From Sternotherus odoratus (Eukaryota > Chordata > Testudines > Kinosternidae): a stretch of DNA of 64,000 bases. The stretch covers positions 89,417,340 to 89,481,339 of the forward strand of contig JAVMKO010000002.1 of assembly GCA_032164245.1 (NCBI GenBank), given 5' to 3'. Shown in pieces: positions 35,506 through 46,169 of the stretch (position 1 is its first letter; each line of letters opens with the position of its first letter). The position numbers were made by a program, and so were the translations under genes. The notes beneath the pieces are model-generated. The model saw only the letters and a list, made by a program, of their open reading frames with translations. It was not told the DNA's origin and did not search any database.

Positions 35506-36015
35506 CAGTAAACCCTTATAGAGCGCGCGTTTATATAGCGCATTTTTGACATAACATGTTTTTATGTTGCGCGCACTATTCTTACAGTGTGTACGCTCAT
35601 GGATGGGAGTTTGGGCTTGGGAGGGTACTCAAGGTGCTGGATCCAGAAGCCGCTCACCTCAGGCGGCTCCCCGTGCCTCCTGTTCCTGGCAGAGGTGTAG
35701 CCAGGCGGCTCTGCATGCTGCCTCTGCTCGCAGGCGCCACCCCTGCAGTCAACGCTCGGGAAGGGACAGAGGCAGCACATTGAGCCTCCTAGCCGCGCAT
35801 CCGCCAGGGGCAGCAAGCACAGTGAGCTGCTTGTGTGGAGGTGCGCACACCTCATATCTGACACCCTGAGCCTCCTCCCACCTCCCAACCTGCTGCCCTG
35901 TACAACTTTGTGACATCTGGAAACTTAACCCTATTTTTCCCATTCATTCTTCAGTTCATATAATGTGTTTTTATATTACACATGGTCTACTACTGTGTTA
36001 TACAAGGGTTTACTG
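35506..36015. mobile_element. Tigger-like non-autonomous transposon
   Basis: The termini CAGTAAACCCTTATAGAGCG and (reverse strand) CAGTAAACCCTTGTATAACA match over the first 12 bases. TA flanks at 35504-35505 and 36016-36017. The interior carries a GC-rich core of 35640-35890. No transposase is visible. Confidence 0.75.
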
Positions 36016-36789
36016 TACAACTCAACATGAGTCAGGATGGCAGGATCTGGTCCTACATGGGAAAGGAAATTTCTTTTGTAAAAAAATATAAGATTTTTAA
36101 CTTGGGTGTTCCTTGAATAGCCCTTGGCTATTAGTGCTACAGGAATGCCTATAAATTAATGCAGAATGTCCTCATCTGACAGGCTAAGGAGAGTGTTTAA
36201 TGCATTATCATTTAAATCCTAAGAAGAAAAGCAGTTTTAAAACTCTTGCGCTCAGTGACAGAACTAGGTTTATATGAGACACAGTTATAGGAAGGTTACA
36301 TATTAAGCTATACAGTGACACCACTCCCTGAACAGAATTGAGAGCAGCGTTCTTTGTTCAATTCAATATACTATGCTATTTGCTCACTAAAAATAGAGCT
36401 GACATGCACATTGGGAAATGTGCCATTTACACACGTGACCAAATAGGTAGTCACCATCTCTAGTTTCTATGATTATTTGTATTTTAAGGGCATAAAGAAA
36501 GAATAGGGATGATTAGATGTGGTACAAAAGGGTTTGTAGTAGGAGTAAAGGGATGTAATTAAACAAAGGAAAATTGAAACTGAGTATCAACAAATATTGT
36601 CTGAAAGGGAGAATTATTCCCCCACACAAAGAAATTCATTTACAGTACAGTGCAAATGGTGGAAGAAACATTCCTTAATTGGCCTAACCCCCAAAACAGA
36701 AGGGGCCCACCCATTTACCAACCTGGCTAACTCAAACTCACTCCTGACTGTAGGAAACAATCCTGCATAGGCAGGGGATAGGTACTAAC

Positions 36790-37180
36790 TGACCTTATAA
36801 GAACTAGGGGCCACCAAATGAAATTAATGGGCAGCAGGTTTAAAATAAATAAAAGGAAGTTCTTCTTCACTCTGCGCACAGTCAACTTGTGGAACTCCTA
36901 GCCTGAGTTGGTTGTGAAGGCTAGGACTTACAACAGTGTTTAAAAGAGAACTGGATAAATTCATGGAGGTTAAGTCCATTAATGGCTATTACCCAAGTGG
37001 GGTAAGGAATGATGTCCCTAGCCTCTGTTTGTCAGAAGGGGGTGATGGATGGCAGGAGAGAGATCACTTGATCATTATCTGTTAGGTTCACTCACCACAG
37101 GGTACTGGGCATTAGCCACTGTCAATAGACAGGATACTGGGCTGGATGGACCTTTGCTCTGACCCAGTACGGCTGTTCTT
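36790..37180 (+). mobile_element. CR1-type LINE 3' end
   Basis: Reads GAACTAGGGGCCACCAAATG, AAGGAAGTTCTTCTTCACTC, ATTAATGGCTATTACCCAAG and ends in GGGCTGGATGGACCTTTGCT and CAGTACGGCTGTTCTTATG. This is the 3' UTR of a CR1 subfamily abundant in turtles. Confidence 0.8.
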
Positions 37181-37384
37181 ATGTTTCCCAGCTTTAATTC
37201 TATGATACAGATTTCATGATTTCATTTATGTGCCAGTGAGTCACCCATCATAAAGAACATATGAGACCTGAAGAAAAGCTCTGTGTAAGCGTAAAAGATT
37301 ATCTTCCTCACCAACAGGCATTGATCCAATAAAAGTTATTATCTCACCCACCTTGTCTTTCTAATATAACGTAGCTGATATAAT

Positions 37385-38007
37385 AGATTCATGGAATATC
37401 TGGGTTGCCAGGGACCTCAGGAGTCCAACCATCTGCTCAAAGCAGGAACATCCCCAACTAAATCATCCCAACCAGGGATTTATCAAGCCTGACCTTAAAA
37501 ACCTCTAAGGAAGGAGATTCCACCACCTTCCTGGGTAACCCATTCCAGTGTTTCACCAACCTCCTAGTGAAAAAGTTTTTCCTAATATCCAACCTAAACC
37601 TCCCCCACTGCAATTTGAGACCATTACTCCTTGTTTTGTCAAGTGGTACCACTGAGAACAGTCTAGATCCATCCTCTTTGGAACCCCCACTTCAGGTAGT
37701 TGAAAGCAGCTACCAAATCCCCCCTCGTTCTTCTCTTCTGCAGACTAAACAATCCCAGTTCTCTCAGCCTCTCCTCCTAAATCATGTGCTCCAGCCCCCT
37801 AATCATTTTTGCTGCCCTCCGCTGGACTCTTTCCAATTTTTCCACATTCTTCTTATAGTGTGGGGCCCAAAACTGGGCACAGTACTCCAGATGAGGCCTC
37901 ACCAATGCCAAATAGAGGAGAATGATCATGTCCCTCGATCTGCTGGCAATGCCCCAACTTATACAACCCAAAATGCCGACAGACTTCCTGGCAACCTTCT
38001 TCTTCTT
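37385..38007 (-). mobile_element. CR1 LINE ORF2 C-terminus and 3'UTR
   Basis: On the minus strand the translation gives [20 protein letters not shown] and [20 protein letters not shown]. After frame breaks it gives [20 protein letters not shown] and [20 protein letters not shown]. These are the hallmark last blocks of CR1 ORF2. The 3' end lies near 37385 and the copy is 5'-truncated near 38007. It is a dead copy. Confidence 0.9.
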
Positions 38008-38017
38008 ATGTTAAATG

Positions 38018-38117
38018 AAGCGACAAGGAGTCCTGTGGCACCTTAAAGACTATTACTAAAGTATTGAAGCATACGTTTTCATGGGCTAATACCCACTTCG
38101 TCGGATGCATGCAGTGG
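38018..38117 (+). mobile_element. SINE-like element, head-truncated copy
   Basis: Contains GGAGTCCTGTGGCACCTTAA, TATTGAAGCATACGTTTTCA and CCCACTTCGTCGGATGCATG. The direct repeat ATGTTAAATG lies on both sides (38008-38017, 38118-38127). This copy shows the forward order of the family's 3' part. Confidence 0.75.
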
Positions 38118-38213
38118 ATGTTAAATGTTAACCTCTTATCCTCTTTATGAGGCTCAGTTCTTTCCTACTTTTCATCAACTAGTCATCACAAATCAAAAAT
38201 AAGCCACCCTCAC

Positions 38214-38643
38214 CTTCAGTGAAGAAGCTGCTCTCCTTTCCTGCTTGGCTTTCATTTCTGCTAGGAGTCCACTGCCCATCACTTGCACCCCATACCTACG
38301 CCCTCCCTGTGGGCTGCCTTTGTTGTCACCCCTCTCCGCTCTTGCAGCATCTTCTGGCTGTATCTCCTCTAGGGAGTCTGGTGTTTTCAGCTCCTCGGCT
38401 CGCTCTGTGCTGCCGTTCTGTTCAGCTGATTTTAGCTCCTTCTTAGTAGTGTCCACAGCTGGACTTTTGACGGTCCCCTTGGGTGACGAGGGCTCTTCTG
38501 CCACAACTACAGTCTGCGGACGTTCAGACTTGGATCGAGATTTGATTAAGTTGAGAAATCCACTTTTCCGAGAATCTCTTTTTTTCCTTTCATCACCCAC
38601 TTCACTGGACTCGTTGGTGTCTGAACGTTTCACTGATGATCTC
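38214..38643 (-). CDS. CARMIL1: CARMIL1 large internal exon (basic-hydrophobic region)
   Basis: A 430-bp exon with acceptor TTTTATTAG and donor GTGAGGGTG on the minus strand. It completes the split Lys codon from 40247-40353 and ends in phase 0. Residues 124-267 of the visible part begin RSSVKRSDTNESSEVGDERK. The basic-hydrophobic block RKSGFLNLIKSRSKSERPQ follows, then EEPSSPKG, EELKTPDSLEEIQPED and GRRYGVQVMGSGLLAEMKAK. This matches CARMIL1 exactly in order. In the family the block just after the capping-protein-binding region contributes to membrane binding. The mammalian RKSSGFLNL has one fewer Ser here. Confidence 0.97.
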
Positions 38644-40246
38644 CTAATAAAACAGACACACAGACAAATGTTCATATATTCTTTGTTTTTTTCCTAGAAA
38701 AATACCTGTTTTTAATAGTTTCAAAGGATTTCTCTTGGACAAAGCTAACCATTTGCATCATCAGGAAATTGCTCTGTGCTCAATTATCATCCAATGCTTA
38801 TAAATTAGAGATTGGTTACTATGATTGATGCTATTGGCCAAAGTCCATTAAAGTCACTAAGAACTGTAGGGCTAGCATTAGTCAGCGACTTAGGGGACAT
38901 ATTTCATTAATTTATTTTTAGGGGTACCTCTGGCCTGACTACTCCTACCCATAAACTGCAAGTCGCACCAGGGCTCTAATTTAGTCATTCCCCTGAGCAT
39001 AAATTCAATGTGTCTGCTCTTTCAAGGGTATCCTCACCCCCACGAATAGCTGATCCAGGTACCGGACAAAACACAGCTTTTGGGGAGCTGCCCCTTTTAG
39101 AACTCCAGAACTCTGCACCAACAACTAATGCAGTTCTGATCAGCCATTCTCCCTACCCTACCCAATTCACAGCTTTTCTGGGAGAATGGTACCTTGGGTG
39201 GCAACATATACACTATCTAATGCTTGCCCTGAAAAACTGTAAAGTACTGATATATGCTGCTGTCCTCCAAACGAAATCACTAGTAACATAAGAAAAGTTT
39301 AAAGGGATATATAATTTGTATAAAAATCCCATAATTACTACAAATAGTAGTTGTTTAAAACATTTCTTTTTTTGGCTAACATGATTTCATAGCAACTTAC
39401 TGGATGTCATGTATGGTTTCATATTTGCAGTCGTGAATTACTGCCATCTGCTTGTCATTTTTGATATTTATCATTGACACTTAATTTTAACACTTCCTTT
39501 CCCTCCCTCCTCCAGCCATTTACCAATTTACTCTTACTATTTACTTAAACATTTTATTTTTATTTACTTAAATGTCAAATATAGCAAATAACTGGTCATT
39601 TTCGGTAGTCTTGAACTAGCCTTTGTTTGTACATTCACACTAAAGAAATCAGACTGTTGGCTCTATAAAATATCCATCTAGTTTACACCCTTGTAGGCTG
39701 GATTTCTTGCTATGTGAGATGTAGAAAGCAGACTTTTCGGATTGAGTCATACACATAAACCCAGACAATTTTACAATTTTGTAAAGCAAGTGTTTAATTT
39801 ATATGAATCAATAAATATAAATCACTTTCCCATGTCATTTATGGAGGACAACAGTCTTGACTAAACACACATAAAAGATATAGGACCAGAGCCTGAGCCA
39901 GTGTGAATTGGTATAGCTCCAGTGATGTCAGAATAAGTGATGTAATGAGTGATGTCATTTAAGGGTATGAAGAAGTCAGTGAAGCTATCAGCTGATAATC
40001 TGGTTCATAGTGTACATTAAAAGCAATTTATTACAAAGTAAGCTTTTTAAAACGAGTAATAAAATTCACTGATATACTGGACTATTAAGATATCGTCTAG
40101 TTTTGACAGTAGCTATGCAAATTGGAGACCTGAATATTGGAAAAAGAAGTCAAATACAATGTGTTAACCAGAACTAGTCTACCCTCACAAACTATCAGTA
40201 AGAAAGCGTGGTCTTTACTTTGACTCATTAGAGGATTTGAACTTAC
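38644..40246 (-). other. CARMIL1: CARMIL1 intron (1.6 kb)
   Basis: Donor GTAAGTTC, acceptor TTTTATTAG. AT-rich. Positions 39888-39960 carry a palindromic-family scrap (AGCCAGTGTGAATTGGTATAG). Nothing else is recognised. Confidence 0.8.
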
Positions 40247-40353
40247 TTTGAATCCATTTTTGTCACTTTCTTGGTGAAAAATTCATCAACACCTTCATCC
40301 ACTCTACCCATGAGGCCATTCTGTTCTCCTTCCTGAGGTGTTGCCCCACACAC
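40247..40353 (-). CDS. CARMIL1: CARMIL1 exon with the CARMIL-specific (CSI) motif
   Basis: A 107-bp exon with acceptor TTTTATCAG and donor GTAAGTTC. It enters in phase 0 and leaves with two bases of a Lys codon. The peptide is [18 protein letters not shown], then [17 protein letters not shown]. The second part holds the CSI motif, which with the CPI motif wraps capping protein and lowers its affinity for actin barbed ends. It is preserved residue for residue compared with my recollection of the mammalian protein. The linker before it differs. Confidence 0.96.
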
Positions 40354-43300
40354 CTGATAAAACAAACGTAAAATGAGCAACAAAGCATGGCAGGAAGAAA
40401 TCTCACTTTTCAAAGATGCTGTAAGACACGAGGATAAATATGAAATTAAAGATTAGAGTTATCTTAACAGTGGTTAAGGAAATACATAAGTTGTAAAGAA
40501 AGGCCCTGACTAGCAATCAGAAGGCAGGCCTTGAAAATAATAAATTTTAAGGCCATAAGGAATGAAGAAGGGAGAATGTCTGGTTCCAAAGATTAACTAA
40601 TGAGATAAGGGAAAGTTTCTAAAAAGAAGGCCTCTGATTGCAGATGGTTTTAAGAGAACAAGTCTTCGAATGAGCCAACATGGCCCTTCCCAATCCATAA
40701 ACCAGAGTTAAAACCTTTGTGAACTCAAATGCAATGGAAAAAACTGTGAGACAGCAAGAAAGGAGGAAAGGCTTTGGGAAGAAAGGAGGCTGTAAATCTC
40801 TGGATTAAGACTGGAAATAAGGGTGAACTGTCTCCAATTGGTTTTTAGCTCAAGTCAGTAATTGGCAATGACATCATTTGTTTGCTCAGGGGTATGAAAA
40901 AGTAAAACTCTTAATCGTTCATTGTTAATACCTGTCTGACCATGTTGGAGCCAACCAATGTGAATCTAAGCACCCCTGGGTTTAGCCCATTTGTAAGTAT
41001 CTTGATCAAAAACGTACACATTTTGTTAGTGTTTGGATGTAGTAAATTGCTTTTTAGGCATGTTCAGAGCAACTGTACAGATATCTTCGGTTACGGCTGT
41101 GTGTTTATTGTACCAGAAGCTCAGCTACACCCTGATATCATTTGGCCTTGGGATTTAATAAAAACGTTTATGGTTAAAAATTAGTGTCTGATGGTTTTTC
41201 ATATTAATATTAATAATTTCATATATTAATAATTCCAACAAGGCCAAAGTTCAAATGCCTTTCAATTGTATAAAAAGAGCAGTTATTTAGTATTCAGGCA
41301 CACTTTTTTGTTAGCAGTTTTTCAAAATGGAACTCCTGATCTGTGTATTTACTCTAGATCCTGGCAGAGACAGAATCTTTGTCAGTTGTTGTTCACCTGG
41401 TTTAGAGAGAGGTGTGAGCTCTAGTGATCTGAACACAAAATTAGGAGCCAGAACTCTAGTTTACTAATTATGCCTCTAACAGACTGCCTCTGTGGCCTTA
41501 CGCAAAGCACTAGGCCAAAACTTCCAAACTGAGTGCCAGATTTAGGTGACTAATTTAGGCACCCAGCACTGACTTTCATTGAGAGCTGAGGTCTAACTCC
41601 TTTTGGTGCCTTTGAAAAGTAGACCTGAAAGCCGAAGACAAAAGGGAGAGATTATCCAACTTGAGTGACTTTCTCACAGGAGTATTGTATGGATCAGTTA
41701 GTGTTTGTACAGCTGTCTGAAGATGAAACACACTAAATGTTATGGGAGGAATTCTCTCCCTGGCCCTGCCTCTGTATGCTGCTCTTCTGTAACCCCTTTC
41801 TGCTGCCAAAGTCCCATATCCAGGAGGGGGAGAATACCCCCAATTTAAACACTGCATACAACCTCTTTGGATGGCTCTAGAGGACCCTGCAAGAGCCTGA
41901 GTATAGGGTGTGTCCTTGGCAGTGCCACCACCCACAAGGCAGTGCAAGGAAGTTGTCTTAACTTATATGAGTCCTGTGGCACCTTAAAGACTAACTATAA
42001 AGTTTTGAAGCATAAGCTTTCGTGGGCTTTGTTACCTCTGCTATTCCAGACTAACACGGCTACCTCTCTGATTCTTAACTTATATGGTCTCCCTACAATG
42101 TTTAAATTGCATCAGAGAATGCTCTGGCCTCAAAATCTGGAAAACATAAAAGGTGGCATAAAGTCACCTTAGCCCCTCTGCACCTGAGATCCAGGATCTG
42201 TGTTTCTAAGGGGCCAGGAGAGATTCTCATTTTACGGGTATGAGAACAATTATTGTTAATACATGTATCAAACCCTTCCTTATCAAGACAAATAAGACAG
42301 CAGCCTGAATATGAACTAATATATTGATACATACATGAAACTTTCTGGTTCCTGAGTTGCTGAACCAGGTGATGAGCTTATTATTATTTTTATTAGATTA
42401 TAAAGACGGTAACTAGAGCACTTATATACATCTGTTGCAACAATGTATGCCTTGTTCGAAAACATAAGTCCTTCTGGTAAAACTGCATCGTTTCCACTTA
42501 AAACAGAATGTTTTCTTTTTTAATAAGGTAAACATTTTTCAAAGTAGCACAGTGATGACTGTTCTTTTTCTGAGAAGAATTTGTCTAATTCGAAATGTCA
42601 GAACATATGTAACAATACATATACTGACATCTGGCTTTGGACAACAGCGATATTTATTGTCTCTGGATGTAAATATTTACCTCATCAGTCAAAAAAAATC
42701 TTGATATGGTCTTCAAGAGAAGTCAGAATCCATTTACTGTTGGCACTGAAACTCTCCAGGAAATAAGAACAAATACTTAAGTATCAAAGCCAACAGGAGG
42801 CAAGGATGTAACATTCTAAAAGAGAGGTGACTAATGCGGGGGGAGGCCTGGCCCTATCTGACATCGAATCTGTCTGGTAAGCTGCTGGCAGAAGATGCAC
42901 ACGAAAAAGCCCAAAATCACAAGCCTGCAGGTGTGCATTGACAAAGACAGTCAAATGCTCAAAACAGCTCCTTATATAGCAACAAAAGTCATGGCAGAGG
43001 TAAAAAAAACAGTGGAGAGGATTTAGCAAGGTAATTAGAGGGCAATTATTGGGTCAACACACAGATCAGAACTGGCCACCTAGACAGGGGAAACGCAAAA
43101 GGATATCAGTGCTCACTTCTTGGGATGTGGGGGATGGAACAAGTGTAGGTGAGCTACTGCTACAATAAATGCACAACCATAACCAAAGTCTCCAGTCTCC
43201 GTATATTCCTGTGTGCCCATGTTGATCACGTCTGAAGACATACTTACCCTAAATTAATGTCCATCTATCGCGTCCGAAGGCATGCCACAACTACTAAAAT

Positions 43301-45595
43301 TCCACTGAATACACTGACTGGGTCACTAACAATGTACAAACCATAGGGCCTAATCACCATCAAAATAACCAAGGCAGAGAATGATTTTACAGATGCACAC
43401 TAATTCCAGTTATTGTTCAATACTGCAATTATACATTGATTTCTGCATATTTTATACTTTACTCATCTAATGCTGAGAAAATTGCATCCAATATGTAAAA
43501 TAAATTCATCAGAGAAAGTGATTAGTTTCATTAAGTGATCTTTTTTGTTTCTTTATGTTGTAAGAAAGCGGCGTGAAAGGAAAATTTAAAAATAGCAAAC
43601 AATTAAAAAAAAAAGAAATTCAGGTCTTCTCTTTACTGAATTCCATGCAGGACTGAAAAAATCAGTGGGATAAGACCTCATAACTGACTGAATGCTGAGC
43701 AATTGAGAGATGAATGGATTTTTATCCAGTCTGCTTAAAATTTGTTGGCTTGTTCTTTGTTAACACCTATAACTACAATACCCCAGAAAAACCTAGGAGA
43801 AAAGAAGTTTTTGTTAAAAATTTAGCACTCTCATCCTTTAAGGTAAGAGGGAGGGACTGCTTACACACATAAGGGTTCAGATTCTTCTAGTAAAACCCAG
43901 ACCTGACACTCCTGATATAACTGGGCTAAACAAGCAGAAAACAGACAACCACACTTTTCTTTAAGAACACCTGAAAGGTGTGATGTGTCCCTCCCCGCCC
44001 TCCCATAAACTGCATAAAATAATAAACAATGGCAACAAAGCATCTTCTCCTCTTTTGCCGGTCACCTTGAGTTTGTGCAAGTAAGAAAAAACAAATGCCT
44101 TGTCATCCAAATGTGGTCACTGTTCCCAGAAAGAGACTGAACTGACACAAGGAATAACACTTTCTTGTTCTTCATACACAGTGATCATAGCTTTTCAAAT
44201 ACAAGGTACTATCTATGCTGCATTTCACATTTCCATACCAGGTAACATTGCACTAAAAAACTCCAATTATTCTTCCCCCTTCCCTCCGCCAGTAAACAGC
44301 AGGATCCTCCAATTCTGACAACATACGACTGTATGGAAGCAGAAGATAATGGAACTTGACTGCCTGGAAATAGTGCCCGTGCTTAGTTTTCCATAACAGC
44401 AGGTATATTCTCAGTTCCAGATGCCCTCAATTACCCAGATGACACAGGACACATTAAATAAATTGAGACAACTGGCAGAAGTTTAGCAAGTGGGAGAATA
44501 TGAATCAGTTTAGTATGACAGATTTGGAAAAACAAGGCTGTAGTTTACTACAGTTGAAGGGCCAGCTCCTTGGCCACATATGTCTCTGTCCCCTCTGCAC
44601 TGGTCTGTCAGTGCAAAAGAGATGGCAAGTTGGCTAAAAAAAGACCCAAACAGATGGCTGGGTTTCTTTTGGCATAGGGGAACTCCTGAGTGACATAAAA
44701 CTCTACACTATCTACTCTTGGCCCTTCCCAGTATAGGGAGTATTTGGCCACAGTGATTTCTGCTCTGGCAATCCCAGATCAATGGAAGGGTCTCTAGGAG
44801 TCTATTACCAGCTTGTAATTTGGAGCTGCAATGAGGCTGCTCCAAATTGCAGCAAGGCCAAATTGGCCCCTGGGCTGTCTTTTGGATAAGGAGTGGTGAC
44901 AAGCGGTATAATACCATCTCTGCCCTCCTCAAGGATCTAGCTGTATAGCTTTAGATGCAAATTCTGTGTGTAGATGCCCATGCCAGAGAAAAAGCAGAAC
45001 CGGGGTTGTTTACTGAGCAAAAAGAACCAGAGACCCCACGTGCTCCACAGGAGCTCTATCTGCAGCAGCGAAGTAAGCTGTATTTTTTGGTGTAGTCAAT
45101 GGCATAGAGATTTGTTATTATTCAGATCCACTGGCTCATCCCCAGTCTCGAGTATGGGGTCACAAGTGGCTGCAGGAGTCATGGCCTAGTTCTACTGAGA
45201 GCTGCCGGAGACAGGAATACATGCTAGTTTACTCCAGTTTTGTGCAGAAAAAGGATTTCAGCATCAGCAAGTCCCACGACATGTAGTGTTTTTCCTGGAG
45301 TAATGTGATTATGTGAGAATCTCAGCTTTCACTTAAAAATCAAAAGAAGATTTTATCCCTAATGTTACAGAGAAAAGCTTGAAAAGGTGACCTGAGTGCA
45401 CGATAAAGGCTCAAAACACAGAGGCAAAGAAAAAATATATTTTTAAATCTCAAAATTTTAAAGACAATCGGATAATGGTGGGGGGCCTGACTCATGCTTT
45501 TTGAGTGCTTAGGGTTGGCAAAAGTGGGATTTAGTCTTAATTGTAAGAAACAGCCAAGTACTTAGATCCTCAGCAATCTTTTAATGGTCACTCAC
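40354..45595 (-). other. CARMIL1: CARMIL1 intron (5.2 kb) between the CPI and CSI exons
   Basis: Donor GTGAGTGAC, acceptor TTTTATCAG. Holds a MIR-like piece near 41455-41540 and the SINE-like element at 41970-42072. Otherwise nothing is recognised. Confidence 0.8.
41970..42072 (-). mobile_element. SINE-like element with inverted 3' half
   Basis: Read on the minus strand it has the family head (GGTAGCCGTGTTAGTCTGG). This is followed by CCCACGAAAGCTTATGC and AGTCTTTAAGGTGCCACAGG, the reverse complement of the family's normal 3' part. A 14-bp duplication TCTTAACTTATATG flanks it at 41956-41969 and 42073-42086. No polyA tail. Confidence 0.8.
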
Positions 45596-45792
45596 CGATG
45601 CTTGGCTGGGCTGTTGTTTTTTATTCCTTTTAGGTCTTAATTTTGTAAAGTGCTCCAGTTTTCTCCCTTCCTCGGATGGCAGCTCTGAGATGAATCCAGA
45701 AGTTCGTTTGTCTGGCCTGCTGGAAAGGAACGGTGGGTCTTCTATATGGATAGGTACTTCTTCCAGTGCTTTATCCAGGTCAAATTCCATTT
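45596..45792 (-). CDS. CARMIL1: CARMIL1 exon with the capping-protein-interaction (CPI) motif
   Basis: A 197-bp exon with acceptor TTGCTCTTAG and donor GTGAGTGAC. It adds AA to the preceding split codon, giving Glu, and ends in phase 0. The peptide reads [40 protein letters not shown] and EGRK, then [17 protein letters not shown]. The last part fits the CPI consensus LxHxTxxRPKx6P exactly, with L at about residue 68 of the visible segment. CPI binding to the alpha/beta capping-protein heterodimer allosterically weakens barbed-end capping. The motif identifies CARMIL proteins, and the flanks identify paralogue 1. Confidence 0.97.

Positions 45793-46169
<377 letters not shown>

Larger units (their letters stand above)
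31093..38213 (-). other. CARMIL1: CARMIL1 intron (7.1 kb)
   Basis: Donor GTGAGGGTG, acceptor TCTTTTTTAG. Contains MITEs at 32815-33005 and 34672-34941, the Tigger-like element at 35506-36015, two CR1 pieces at 36790-37180 and 37385-38007, and a SINE-like element at 38018-38117. Confidence 0.85.
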
